From: Streptomyces sp. DH37
Lineage (GTDB): Bacteria; Actinomycetota; Actinomycetes; Streptomycetales; Streptomycetaceae
Length of the DNA stretch: 62,142 bases
Reading direction: 5' to 3'
Assembly: GCF_029813835.1 (NCBI RefSeq)
Contig: NZ_JARVKV010000034.1
Location: 1 to 62,142 of the forward strand
The notes beneath the pieces are model-generated. The model had not been told where the DNA came from. It ran no database searches and worked only from the letters and a program-made list of their open reading frames with translations. Positions within the stretch are counted from its first letter, which is position 1, and the number at the start of each line of letters is the position of its first letter. Shown here in pieces: positions 49,220 to 59,500 of the stretch. The translations under genes and the position numbers were made by a program.

Positions 49220-50674
49220 ATGACCACCACTGTTGAGCCGACCGCTGCGGCGGGCGTGGCCACCGGCCGCGTCGCGCGGGTCATCGGCCCGGTCGTCGAC
49301 GTGGAGTTCCCCGTCGACGCGATGCCGGAGATCTACAACGCGCTGACCGTCGAGGTCGCCGACCCGGCCCAGGACGGCGCGAAGAAGACGCTGACCCTCG
49401 AGGTCGCCCAGCACCTGGGCGAGGGCCTGGTCCGCGCCATCTCCATGGAGCCCACCGACGGCCTGGTCCGCCAGGCCCCGGTGACCAACACCGGCCGCGG
49501 CATCTCGGTGCCCGTCGGCGACGTCACCAAGGGCCGGGTGTTCAACACCCTGGGCCGCATCCTGAACGAGCCGGAGGCCGAGTCCGAGGTCACCGAGCGC
49601 TGGGACATCCACCGCAAGGCCCCGGCCTTCGACCAGCTCGAGTCCAAGACCGAGATGTTCGAGACCGGCCTGAAGGTCGTCGACCTGCTGACCCCGTACG
49701 TCAAGGGCGGCAAGATCGGTCTGTTCGGCGGCGCGGGCGTCGGCAAGACCGTCCTCATCCAGGAAATGATCATGCGTGTGGCCAAGCTGCACGAGGGCGT
49801 TTCCGTGTTCGCCGGCGTCGGCGAGCGCACCCGTGAGGGCAACGACCTCATCGAGGAGATGGCCGAGTCCGGCGTTCTCCCGCAGACCGCGCTGGTCTTC
49901 GGCCAGATGGACGAGCCCCCGGGCACCCGTCTGCGCGTGGCGCTGGCCGGTCTGACGATGGCGGAGTACTTCCGCGACGTCCAGAAGCAGGACGTGCTGT
50001 TCTTCATCGACAACATCTTCCGCTTCACCCAGGCCGGTTCCGAGGTCTCCACCCTGCTGGGCCGCATGCCCTCCGCGGTGGGCTACCAGCCGAACCTGGC
50101 GGACGAGATGGGCCTCCTCCAGGAGCGCATCACCTCGACCCGAGGCCACTCGATCACCTCGATGCAGGCGATCTACGTGCCCGCGGACGACCTGACCGAC
50201 CCGGCCCCGGCGACGACCTTCGCCCACCTGGACGCCACCACCGTTCTGTCGCGTCCGATCTCGGAGAAGGGCATCTACCCGGCGGTGGACCCGCTGGACT
50301 CCACCTCCCGGATCCTGGACCCCCGCTACATCTCGCAGGAGCACTACCAGTGCGCCACGCGCGTCAAGGGGATCCTGCAGAAGTACAAGGACCTCCAGGA
50401 CATCATCGCCATCCTCGGCATCGACGAGCTCGGCGAGGAGGACAAGCTGGTCGTCCACCGCGCCCGCCGCATCGAGCGCTTCCTGTCGCAGAACACCCAC
50501 GCGGCGAAGCAGTTCACCGGCCTGGACGGTTCGGACGTTCCGCTGGACGAGTCGATCGCGGCGTTCAACGCGATCGCGGACGGCGAGTACGACCACTTCC
50601 CGGAGCAGGCGTTCTTCATGTGCGGTGGCCTGGACGACCTCAAGGCCAAGGCCAAGGAGCTGGGCGTCTCCTGA
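49220..50674 (+). CDS. atpD: ATP synthase F1 subunit beta
   Basis: This 484-aa catalytic subunit has the P-loop Gly-Gly-Ala-Gly-Val-Gly-Lys-Thr (about 171-178), catalytic Glu in Gly-Glu-Arg-Thr-Arg-Glu-Gly, Walker B Phe-Phe-Ile-Asp-Asn and the Asp-Glu-Leu-Gly-Glu-Glu-Asp catch-loop (epsilon-contact) segment. It starts 5 bp after atpG. Length and motifs are standard. Confidence 0.97.
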   Translation: MTTTVEPTAAAGVATGRVARVIGPVVDVEFPVDAMPEIYNALTVEVADPAQDGAKKTLTLEVAQHLGEGLVRAISMEPTDGLVRQAPVTNTGRGISVPVGDVTKGRVFNTLGRILNEPEAESEVTERWDIHRKAPAFDQLESKTEMFETGLKVVDLLTPYVKGGKIGLFGGAGVGKTVLIQEMIMRVAKLHEGVSVFAGVGERTREGNDLIEEMAESGVLPQTALVFGQMDEPPGTRLRVALAGLTMAEYFRDVQKQDVLFFIDNIFRFTQAGSEVSTLLGRMPSAVGYQPNLADEMGLLQERITSTRGHSITSMQAIYVPADDLTDPAPATTFAHLDATTVLSRPISEKGIYPAVDPLDSTSRILDPRYISQEHYQCATRVKGILQKYKDLQDIIAILGIDELGEEDKLVVHRARRIERFLSQNTHAAKQFTGLDGSDVPLDESIAAFNAIADGEYDHFPEQAFFMCGGLDDLKAKAKELGVS

Positions 50675-50764
50675 CGTCCGTGCCCCACGACAGGGGGCGG
50701 GTCCGCCCGTCCCCTGTCACCGCACACCGTTATTCTGTGAAAACCCCAGTTTCGAGGAGCCACT

Positions 50765-51148
50765 GTGGCTGAGCTGCACGTCGAGTTGGTCGCCGCGGAC
50801 CGCAAGGTCTGGTCGGGCGAGGCCAGCCTGGTCGTCGCGCGCACCTCGTCGGGTGATATCGGCGTCATGCCCGGCCACCAGCCGCTGCTCGGTGTGCTGG
50901 AGTCGGGTCCGGTGACGATCCGTACGACCGGCGAGAGCGGGGACGGCACCGTCGTCGCCGCGGTGCACGGCGGCTTCATCTCCTTCGCGGACGACAAGCT
51001 GTCGCTGCTCGCGGAGATCGCGGAGCTGTCCGAGGAGATCGATGTCCAGCGCGCCGAGCGTGCGCTGGAGCGGGCGAAGTCGGAAGCGGACGCCGCCGCC
51101 GAGCGGCGCGCCGAGATCCGGCTGCGGGCCGTGGCGGGCGCGCGCTGA
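50765..51148 (+). CDS. atpC: ATP synthase F1 subunit epsilon
   Basis: This 127-aa subunit has an N-terminal beta sandwich (His-Val-Glu-Leu-Val-Ala-Ala-Asp-Arg-Lys-Val-Trp-Ser-Gly-Glu, Gly-Val-Met-Pro-Gly-His) and a C-terminal helical hairpin that inhibits ATP hydrolysis. GTG 50765 has GAGGAG upstream. The operon ends with a hairpin at 51168. Confidence 0.95.
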   Translation: MAELHVELVAADRKVWSGEASLVVARTSSGDIGVMPGHQPLLGVLESGPVTIRTTGESGDGTVVAAVHGGFISFADDKLSLLAEIAELSEEIDVQRAERALERAKSEADAAAERRAEIRLRAVAGAR

Positions 51149-51167
51149 GCCCGCACGCGTGTACGTA

Positions 51168-51223
51168 ACCTCAGCCGCGGATCGCGTCGGAGCCTCGCTC
51201 CGGGGACGGTCCGCGGCTGAGGT
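51168..51223 (+). terminator. terminator of the atp operon
   Basis: ACCTCAGCCGCGGA and TCCGCGGCTGAGGT form a perfect 14-bp stem with a 28-base loop, 20 bases past the atpC stop. Confidence 0.75.
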
Positions 51224-51271
51224 GATGCTGGGTGCGGAACGGACGTACGGACGGACGAGGCGAGGAGGTCG

Positions 51272-51733
51272 GTGAAGATGGTCCTCGCTCTCGTGCTGTT
51301 CGGAGCGGTGCTGGCGCTGGTGCTGCTGGGGCTGTTCGCCTTCGGGCTGCGGCGGCGGCTGATCCAGCGGTCGGGCGGCACCTTCGACTGCAGTCTGCGG
51401 TGGAACGCGCCCGAGTCCGCCGAGGGCGCCGAGGCCGGCGGCAAGGGCTGGGTGTACGGCGTCTCCCGGTACAGCGGCGACCGCGTCGAGTGGTTCCGGG
51501 TCTTCTCCTACGCGCCCCGGCCGCGCCGGCTGCTGGAGCGCGAGGCGATCGAGGTGCTGGAGCGCCGCAGGCCCGAGGGCGAGGAGGAGCTGGCCCTCCT
51601 GTCGGACTCCCTGATCCTGGCCTGCTCGCACCGGGGCACCCGGGTGGAGCTGGCGATGAGCGAGGACGCGCTGACCGGCTTCCTCGCCTGGCTCGAGGCG
51701 GCCCCTCCGGGGCAGAGGGTGAACGTGGCCTGA
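51272..51733 (+). CDS. DUF2550 membrane protein
   Basis: This 153-aa protein has one N-terminal membrane helix (about 4-24) and a cytoplasmic DUF2550 domain (Gly-Gly-Thr-Phe-Asp-Cys-Ser-Leu-Arg, Gly-Val-Ser-Arg-Tyr, Trp-Phe-Arg-Val-Phe). The domain resembles a split PH-like fold and is regularly encoded right after atpC in actinobacteria. The function is unknown; location suggests a link to energy or membrane status. GTG 51272 has GAGGAGG upstream. Confidence 0.88.
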   Translation: MKMVLALVLFGAVLALVLLGLFAFGLRRRLIQRSGGTFDCSLRWNAPESAEGAEAGGKGWVYGVSRYSGDRVEWFRVFSYAPRPRRLLEREAIEVLERRRPEGEEELALLSDSLILACSHRGTRVELAMSEDALTGFLAWLEAAPPGQRVNVA

Positions 51734-51922
51734 GGCGGCCCGAAGCGGCCCGCGAGCGGCGCCCCGAAGCGGCCCGAGCGGCGCCCCGCCCCCTGAGGGT
51801 TGCCGGCGCCCCGGCGGAAGTCCGGGGGAGGGCGAACGCCGCCTGAGCGGCCGCCGCGGGCTCCCGGCCCCGCGCCGCGCCGGCGGAGCACGCCCGGCGC
51901 CTTCCGCCGGGACGAGGACCGT

Positions 51923-51951
51923 CACGGACACGGACACGGACACGGACACGG
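51923..51951. repeat. CACGGA hexamer repeat
   Basis: CACGGA is repeated 4.8 times without mismatch in non-coding DNA, a simple repeat prone to slippage. Confidence 0.9.
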
Positions 51952-52177
51952 CCGCGGACCGGCGCGAACCCGGGAGCGCCCACCGCCTCGCACTCCGTCG
52001 GGGAACCGGCCCCCGCCGTGCCGTGCGGGCCGTGCCCGCACACGATCGGCGGTTCCCCTTCCCGTGGTGCGGTTCCGTGGCCCCGTCCACCGCCGGTGCC
52101 CCTCCTGAGGCGGGCCGGCGCCCGGAGGGGGTCCGGGACCGGCGCCGGGACGCCGCCGGGCGGGCCGGAAAACGGCG

Positions 52178-52220
52178 GGACCGGGGAGACGGCGCATGAG
52201 CCGTCTCCCCGGTCCTTTTT
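52178..52220. terminator. bidirectional intrinsic terminator
   Basis: GGACCGGGGAGACGGC and GCCGTCTCCCCGGTCC form a 16-bp stem, followed by TTTTT on the plus strand. The minus strand has a TTTT run a few bases past the stem. It separates DUF2550 from the convergent chiC. Confidence 0.85.
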
Positions 52221-52262
52221 CCGTGGGGGGTGGTGCGTGGGACGGGTCCTACCGCCCGGGCG

Positions 52263-54107
<1,845 letters not shown>

Positions 54108-54213
54108 GAGCGCTCCTCGCACAGGGCCCGGTGCCGGACCGGACCGTTGGGGGGTCTCCTGCGCCGCTCGTGGAGAGTGCCATGTGCATGGCATGGGCGT
54201 GCAGTTGACCTGG

Positions 54214-54255
54214 AGCGTAGAGTGGTCTGGACCACCGGTCAATAGGTCTGTACCA
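54214..54255 (-). promoter_or_regulatory. chiC promoter with DasR-type site and direct repeats
   Basis: On the minus strand TTGACC (54237-54242), a 17-base spacer and TACGCT (54214-54219) form a good promoter. AGTGGTCTGGACCACC (54221-54236) fills the spacer and matches the known DasR operator. Two 12-bp elements, TGGTCTGGACCA (54223-54234) and AGGTCTGTACCA (54244-54255), are 21 bp apart, the classic chitinase-promoter pair. Confidence 0.85.
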
Positions 54256-54263
54256 AAGGAGGA

Positions 54264-54926
54264 TTAGCCTCCGGTTACGCCCAACTCCTGGGCCAGGACC
54301 GCGGCCTGCACCCTGCTGCGCAGCTCCAGCTTGGCCAGCAGCCGGCTGACGTGCGTCTTCACCGTCGCCTCCGCCATCGCCAGCCGGTCGGCGATCTCGG
54401 CGTTGGACAGCCCCTCGCCCAGACACGCCAGCACCTCGCGCTCGCGCCGGGTGAGGACGCCGAGCACCGCGGGATCGGTCCCCCGCGCGTTCCCGGGGAC
54501 GGCGGAGGAGCGGGCGAACTCCCGGATCAGCCGCCTGGTCACGGCCGGGGCGATCACGCCCTCGCCGCGCGCCACCGTCCGCACGGCCTCCACCAGCTGC
54601 GCCGCCTCGCTGTCCTTGAGCAGGAAGCCCGCCGCGCCCGCGCGCAGCGCGCCGAAGACGTACGCGTCCAGGTCGAAGGTGGTCAGCACCAGCACCTCGG
54701 CCAGCCCCTCGCCGACCACCCGCTCCGTCGCCGAGACCCCGTCCAGACGCGGCATCCGCACGTCCATCAGCACCAGGTCCGGCCGCAGCTCGCGGGCCAG
54801 CCGCACCGCCTCCTCGCCGTCGGCCGCCTCCCCGACGACCTCGACGCCCGCCGCGCCGCGCAGGATCAGCACGAGCCCGGCGCGCACGGCCGACTGGTCC
54901 TCCGCCACGAGCACCCGGATGGTCAC
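54264..54926 (-). CDS. chiR: NarL/FixJ-family response regulator
   Basis: This 220-aa regulator has a receiver (acidic Glu9-Asp10, phospho-site Asp55 in Leu-Val-Leu-Met-Asp-Val-Arg-Met-Pro, Lys in Leu-Leu-Lys-Asp-Ser) and a LuxR-type helix-turn-helix (Leu-Thr-Arg-Arg-Glu-Arg-Glu-Val-Leu, then Glu-Ile-Ala-Asp-Arg-Leu). ChiR with ChiS activates chiC in Streptomyces in response to chitin. It starts at ATG 54926, overlapping chiS by 4 bp, and ends 157 bp before the chiC start. Confidence 0.92.
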   Translation of the reverse strand: MTIRVLVAEDQSAVRAGLVLILRGAAGVEVVGEAADGEEAVRLARELRPDLVLMDVRMPRLDGVSATERVVGEGLAEVLVLTTFDLDAYVFGALRAGAAGFLLKDSEAAQLVEAVRTVARGEGVIAPAVTRRLIREFARSSAVPGNARGTDPAVLGVLTRREREVLACLGEGLSNAEIADRLAMAEATVKTHVSRLLAKLELRSRVQAAVLAQELGVTGG

Positions 54927-56218
54927 GCTCCGCCCCTTCCCCTCGTCCCGTGCCCGCCGTGTCCACTGCCGTGTCCACTGCCGTGTCCGCCGCCGTGCCC
55001 GCCGCTTCCGTCAGCCTCCCCGGCGGGCAGCACCGCCCGCACCTCCCACAGCGCGCGGCCGTCGGCGGCGGTGACCGGGCCCGCCGAGAAGGCGCCGCCC
55101 AGCAGTTCGACGCGCTCGCGCATGCCGACCAGTCCGGCCCCCGAGCCGGGGGCGCGCGGGCCGGGCCGCCGGCCGTACGGGCTGGTGACGGCGACGGTCA
55201 GCGGGCCCGCGCCGCCTCCGTCCCCGCCGGGCGCGGCCAGGGTGACGGTCACCTCGCCGGGGGAGGCGTGCTTGAGCGCGTTGGTCAGCGACTCCTGGAC
55301 GATGCGGTAGGCCGCCAGCTCCACGGGTGCGGGCAGGGGGCGGCCGGGGCGCTCGTCGCGGAGGGCGAAGACGAGGCCCCCGGCCGCGCCGTGCGCGCGG
55401 GCGTGGGCCAGCAGGGCGTCGAGGGCGTCCAGGGTCGGCGCGGCGGACACCTCCTCGTCACCGCCCGAAGTCCGCAGCAGACCGATCAGACGGCGCATTT
55501 CGGCCAAACCCTGGACGCTGTTCTCACGGATCACCGCCAGCGCCCGCCTGGTGGCGGCGTGGTCGTCGAGCGACTGCGCGGCGGTGGCGTGGATGGCGAT
55601 GGCGGACAGGTGGTTGGCCACGACGTCGTGCAGCTCGCGGGCCATCCGGGAGCGCTCGGCGGTCACGGCCTGGACGCGGTCCATCTCCGCCAGCAGCGCG
55701 GTCTGCTCGGCGCGCAGCCGCTCGGCGGCGGCGGCGTTGCGGTGGTCGCGGACGATGACGGCGGTCCACGCCGGACCGACCGTGACCAGCCCGCAGACGA
55801 ACCCCGCCAGCAGCGCCTCGGGGCCGCGGACGGCGGCCAGGGTGCCCACGGTCACGGCGACGGTCAGCGCGGCGCTCGCGGGCAGCACCGCCCGCGACAG
55901 CCTCGGCCCGCCGTAGAGCACGGCCGCGTAGACCACGTCGGTGAACATCACGATCGTCGCCAGCAGCGACCGGGTGACCAGGTCGCCGACCAGCGCGACC
56001 GCCCCGAGCGCCAGCGCGGCCGAGGGGGCGGTGCGGCGCAGCGCCTCCGCCAGGCCCATCACCGCCAGCGGCAGCAGCACCCAGTCCCCGCCCAGCGGGG
56101 CGTGCGGGTTGCTGAACAGCCCCAGCGCCCACAGCGCCGCCCCGCCCACCAGCCCGGCGGCGGCGATCAGCAGGTCGTCGCGGTGCGGGCGCGGGAACGG
56201 CGGGCGGAAGGTGCTCAC
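54923..56218 (-). CDS. chiS: sensor histidine kinase of the chitinase two-component system
   Basis: This 431-aa NarL-type kinase (GTG 56218) has about five membrane helices in residues 15-155, a coiled coil, and a HisKA_3 domain with phospho-acceptor His in Ala-Arg-Glu-Leu-His-Asp-Val-Val-Ala-Asn-His. An ATPase domain with Asn-Ala-Leu-Lys-His-Ala and Gly-Leu-Val-Gly-Met-Arg-Glu-Arg follows. The C-terminal tail is a Gly/His/Ser-rich repeat (GHGSGHGSGH), which could bind metal ions or be an unstructured slippage-prone end. No extracellular sensor domain is seen, so it would sense through the membrane part. Confidence 0.9.
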   Translation of the reverse strand: MSTFRPPFPRPHRDDLLIAAAGLVGGAALWALGLFSNPHAPLGGDWVLLPLAVMGLAEALRRTAPSAALALGAVALVGDLVTRSLLATIVMFTDVVYAAVLYGGPRLSRAVLPASAALTVAVTVGTLAAVRGPEALLAGFVCGLVTVGPAWTAVIVRDHRNAAAAERLRAEQTALLAEMDRVQAVTAERSRMARELHDVVANHLSAIAIHATAAQSLDDHAATRRALAVIRENSVQGLAEMRRLIGLLRTSGGDEEVSAAPTLDALDALLAHARAHGAAGGLVFALRDERPGRPLPAPVELAAYRIVQESLTNALKHASPGEVTVTLAAPGGDGGGAGPLTVAVTSPYGRRPGPRAPGSGAGLVGMRERVELLGGAFSAGPVTAADGRALWEVRAVLPAGEADGSGGHGGGHGSGHGSGHGGHGTRGRGGA

Positions 56219-56386
56219 CCCACCATCAAACACGGCCGCCCCGGCCGCCGGCCTCCGCACCGGGGCCGGTACGGGGACGGGCGCGGTACATCGAAGGATG
56301 CAGTCGCGGATCGTCGCGGCAGACGACGCGCCGGGGCCGGGAGGCGGCCAGGCTGGAGGCGGAGAGGAAAGGGGAGTGGTCCAGCC

Positions 56387-56977
56387 GTGGTCGTCACGCT
56401 GATCATCGTCTGCGAGGTGGGCTTCTGGGTGCTGCTGGCGGCGGGACTGAGCCTGCGGTACCTGGCGCGGAGGCCGCGGCTGGGAGCGGCGGTGCTGCTG
56501 TGCGAGCCGCTGCTGGAACTGGTGCTGCTGGCCGTCACCGCGATCGATCTGCGCGGCGGCGCCGAGGGGGACTGGAAGCACGGGCTGGCGGCGGTCTACA
56601 TCGGCTTCACGGTGGCGTACGGCCACTACGTGATCAAGTGGGCCGACGGCCACTTCGCCCACCGCTTCGCGGGCGGGCCGCCGCCGGTGAGGCCCCCGAA
56701 GTACGGGACGGCCCGCGCCGTCCACGAGTGGAGGATGTGCGCCCGCTCGATGCTCGCCGCGGTGATCGCCATGGCGCTGCTCCAGGCCGCGGTCTGGTAC
56801 GTCGACGACGCCGGGCGGAGCCGGTCGCTGGTGGAGTGGCAGGGCAGGATGCTCCTCGTCGCCGGCGTCAGCGTGCTCATCGCGCTCGGCTACACGATCT
56901 GGCCGAAGAAGCCGGGGAGGGGGCCCGGGGACCCCGCGGCCCCCGGGTCCGCCGTGCGGGAGACCGCCGGGCGCTGA
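56387..56977 (+). CDS. conserved membrane protein
   Basis: This 196-aa protein (GTG 56387) has four to five membrane helices: about 2-22, 32-52, 65-80, 125-145 and 162-178. The loop Trp-Ala-Asp-Gly-His-Phe-Ala-His-Arg-Phe-Ala-Gly-Gly and the Pro-Pro-Lys-Tyr-Gly segment are cytoplasmic. I cannot name a function. It is divergent from chiS and convergent with the adenosyltransferase gene. It is in the same place in other Streptomyces, so it is part of the core genome. Confidence 0.7.
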   Translation: MVVTLIIVCEVGFWVLLAAGLSLRYLARRPRLGAAVLLCEPLLELVLLAVTAIDLRGGAEGDWKHGLAAVYIGFTVAYGHYVIKWADGHFAHRFAGGPPPVRPPKYGTARAVHEWRMCARSMLAAVIAMALLQAAVWYVDDAGRSRSLVEWQGRMLLVAGVSVLIALGYTIWPKKPGRGPGDPAAPGSAVRETAGR

Positions 56978-57083
56978 CGCGGCCGGCGGATCCCGGAACC
57001 GGAAGACCGTGCGCGGCCCGCGGACCGGCCGCCGCGCCTCCCCGGGGACCCCGCCCGGTCCGCGCCGGCGGCCCGGCGCGGCG

Positions 57084-57656
57084 TCAGCGGTTCTCGCCGG
57101 GGACCCAGAGGACGTCGCCCCTCTCCTTGTTGGCGGACCTGGCCAGGATGAACAGCAGGTCCGACAGCCGGTTGAGGTAGGTGGCCGTCAGGCGGTTCAT
57201 GATCCCGCCGTGCTCCTCGAGCGCCGCCCACGTCGAGCGCTCGGCGCGGCGGACGACCGTGCACGCCTGGTGGAGCAGGGCGGCGCCGGGGGTGCCGCCC
57301 GGCAGGATGAAGCTGCGCAGCTTCTCCAGATCGGCCAGGAAGCGGTCGCAGTCCGCCTCCAGCCTGTCGATGTAGCCCTGCTCCACCCGCAGCGGCGGGT
57401 ACTCGGGGTTCTCCACCACCGGTGTCGCCAGGTCCGCGCCCACGTCGAACAGGTCGTTCTGCACCCGGACCAGGACCTCCGTGATCTCCTCGGGCAGGCC
57501 GCCGAGCGCGATGGCCACCCCGATCGCGGCGTTGGCCTCGTTGGCGTCGGCGTAGGCCGCGATGCGGGAGTCGGTCTTGGCGGTACGGCTCATGTCACCG
57601 AGGGCGGTGGTGCCGTCGTCGCCGGTGCGGGTGTAGATGCGCGTCAGGTTGACCAT
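57084..57656 (-). CDS. PduO-type corrinoid adenosyltransferase
   Basis: This 190-aa enzyme transfers the adenosyl group of ATP to cob(I)alamin to make adenosylcobalamin. The ATP-binding Thr-Arg-Thr-Gly-Asp-Asp-Gly-Thr-Thr motif is near the N-terminus (about 9-17). Asp-Glu-Ala-Asn and the C-terminal Asn-Arg-Leu-Ser-Asp-Leu-Leu-Phe motif follow, as in the PduO type. ATG 57656. No cobalamin genes lie near; it probably serves methylmalonyl-CoA mutase and B12-dependent ribonucleotide reductase. Confidence 0.94.
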   Translation of the reverse strand: MVNLTRIYTRTGDDGTTALGDMSRTAKTDSRIAAYADANEANAAIGVAIALGGLPEEITEVLVRVQNDLFDVGADLATPVVENPEYPPLRVEQGYIDRLEADCDRFLADLEKLRSFILPGGTPGAALLHQACTVVRRAERSTWAALEEHGGIMNRLTATYLNRLSDLLFILARSANKERGDVLWVPGENR

Positions 57657-57988
57657 GGGCCGAGCCTAGCCACGCCCCGGCCGCGCGGAAGGGATGTGTG
57701 CCCACCGTCACGGCGGCGGCGCCGCGCGGTACGGCCGCACCGGGTCCGCACCGGGTCCGCACCGAGGCCGCACCGAGGCCGCACCGAGGCCGTGCCGGGT
57801 CCGCCGCCCCGGAGCCGCGCACCGCGCGGGGGCGCCCAACTGCGCGCGGCGGTCCGCCGGATGGGCCCTGTCGGTGTGATGTCCGCCATGTGAGACGTGA
57901 CGCGCATCTCTTACCCGCCCACCGCGCGCTCACGGGCGCTAAGGTCCGCCTGAGAGTCGCACCGCAAAGCCGCAGAGGGGACGTACAC
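57657..57988. other. 332-bp divergent intergenic region with tandem repeats
   Basis: It separates the adenosyltransferase gene from the 3-hydroxybutyryl-CoA dehydrogenase gene and holds the 11-bp repeats at 57735-57800. I see no supported gene and no confident promoter. Confidence 0.45.
57735..57800. repeat. six 11-bp tandem repeats
   Basis: Six units follow without gaps: CCGCACCGGGT twice, CCGCACCGAGG three times and CCGTGCCGGGT once. The period of 11 bp is close to one helical turn. Confidence 0.9.
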
Positions 57989-58837
57989 GTGGCCAAGAAG
58001 CTTGCCGTCATCGGCGCCGGACTCATGGGATCGGGCATCGCCCAGGTCTCCGCCCAGGCGGGCTGGGACGTGGTGCTGCGCGACATCACCGACGAGGCGC
58101 TGCGGCGCGGCACGGACGGCATCCGGGCCTCGTACGACAAGTTCGTCGCGAAGGGGAAGCTGTCGGCCGAGGAGGCCGGGGCCGCGCTCGACCGCATCAC
58201 CACCACCACCGACCTCGACGCCGCCTCCGACGCCGACATCGTGGTCGAGGCCGTCTTCGAGCGGATCGACGTCAAGCGGGAGATCTTCCGCACGCTCGAC
58301 GGCCTGGTGAAGGACGAGGCGGTGCTCGCCTCCAACACCTCCGCCATCCCGATCACCAAGATCGCGGCGGCGACGGAGCGCCCCGAGCGGGTCGTGGGCA
58401 CCCACTTCTTCTCGCCCGTGCCGATGATGCAGCTGTGCGAGCTGGTGCGCGGTCACAAGACCAGCGACGAAACCCTCGCCGCCGCCCGGGAGTTCGCCGA
58501 GGGCGTCGGCAAGACCTGTATCGTCGTCAACCGCGACGTCGCGGGCTTCGTCACCACCCGGCTGATCTCGGCCCTGGTGGTGGAGGCCGCCAAGCTCCAC
58601 GAGTCGGGCGTCGCGACCGCCGAGGACATCGACACCGCCTGCAGGTTGGGCTTCGGGCACGCCATGGGCCCGCTGGCCACCGCGGACCTCACCGGCGTCG
58701 ACATCCTGCTGCACGCCACCGAGAACATCTACACCGAGTCGCAGGACGAGAAGTTCGCCCCGCCGGAGCTGATGCGGCGCATGGTGGACGCCGGCGACAT
58801 CGGCCGCAAGAGCGGTCGGGGCTTCTACCGGTACTGA
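57989..58837 (+). CDS. 3-hydroxybutyryl-CoA dehydrogenase
   Basis: This 282-aa NAD(P)-dependent enzyme interconverts acetoacetyl-CoA and 3-hydroxybutyryl-CoA. It has an N-terminal Rossmann motif (Gly-Ala-Gly-Leu-Met-Gly-Ser-Gly), Ser-Asn-Thr-Ser, catalytic His in Gly-Thr-His-Phe-Phe-Ser-Pro-Val, and the C-terminal Gly-Arg-Lys-Ser-Gly-Arg-Gly-Phe-Tyr motif. In Streptomyces it supplies the ethylmalonyl-CoA route, fatty-acid or butyrate metabolism. GTG 57989 is preceded by AGAGGGG. Confidence 0.94.
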   Translation: MAKKLAVIGAGLMGSGIAQVSAQAGWDVVLRDITDEALRRGTDGIRASYDKFVAKGKLSAEEAGAALDRITTTTDLDAASDADIVVEAVFERIDVKREIFRTLDGLVKDEAVLASNTSAIPITKIAAATERPERVVGTHFFSPVPMMQLCELVRGHKTSDETLAAAREFAEGVGKTCIVVNRDVAGFVTTRLISALVVEAAKLHESGVATAEDIDTACRLGFGHAMGPLATADLTGVDILLHATENIYTESQDEKFAPPELMRRMVDAGDIGRKSGRGFYRY

Positions 58838-58993
58838 GCGGACCCGTACGGCACACAACGGGTCGCCCCTACGGGTGAATTCGGTACCGGTTCGAGTATG
58901 GACGGCAACTCAACTGCCGAACCGGCAGTCAGTTGTGGTGAGACATGGGCACACAACAGTCACGGACGGACCACTTCTTCCGGGGGAGCGGAT

Positions 58994-59323
58994 ATGCACA
59001 TCAGGGGCGACCACGCTGAACTGGTCGTCGGAGGTCGCCTCGACGTCCGCAGCGCGGCGGACGCCCGTTCGGTCCTGCACACCGCGGTCGACTCCGGGGA
59101 GGGCGATCTCGTGCTGGACCTCGCCGAGCTGGACTCGTGGGACGCGACCGGCCTCGGCGTGATCATGGGCGCGCACCGGCGGGCGGGCCGGTGCGGGCGC
59201 CGCCTCGTCCTGCGGGACGTACCGCCCCAGATGCAGCGCCTGCTGGTGGCCACCCGCCTGCACCGCATCCTGGCCATCGAGGGCGGCGGCCTCCCCGAGG
59301 GCGGGACCCTGACCAAGCCATAA
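58994..59323 (+). CDS. STAS-domain anti-sigma factor antagonist lacking the usual phosphoserine
   Basis: This 109-aa protein (ATG 58994, GGGGGAG upstream) is a single STAS domain of the SpoIIAA/RsbV type, which frees sigma factors by binding anti-sigma kinases when unphosphorylated. The conserved Asp-Ser-[Ser/Thr]-Gly-Leu-Gly segment reads Asp50-Ala51-Thr52-Gly-Leu-Gly here, so the phosphorylated Ser is Ala. Unless Thr52 is used, it cannot be switched off in the standard way. No anti-sigma gene is adjacent. The next gene encodes a large NTPase and may be functionally linked. Confidence 0.88.
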   Translation: MHIRGDHAELVVGGRLDVRSAADARSVLHTAVDSGEGDLVLDLAELDSWDATGLGVIMGAHRRAGRCGRRLVLRDVPPQMQRLLVATRLHRILAIEGGGLPEGGTLTKP

Positions 59324-59500
59324 CTATTCCGGCAGGGGTCCCGCCCGGGCTTGCCCGGACTCCCGGACCAGGGACTAGGGTTCATGAACCCGCCGCCTAC
59401 ACTGCGCTGCGGACGGCCACCGGACCACGAGCGAAGGCGAGCGTACGGTCGGCCCGGAGAGCTGAGCTTCGAGTACGCACCGCATCTGGGGGCACCCACG

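Larger units (their letters stand above)
51734..52262. other. 529-bp gene-free region with hexamer repeat and terminator
   Basis: I see no supported gene. It holds a hexamer repeat of about five copies (CACGGA, 51923-51951) and a strong terminator (52178-52220). Frames open here are GC-rich shadows without start sites. Confidence 0.5.
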
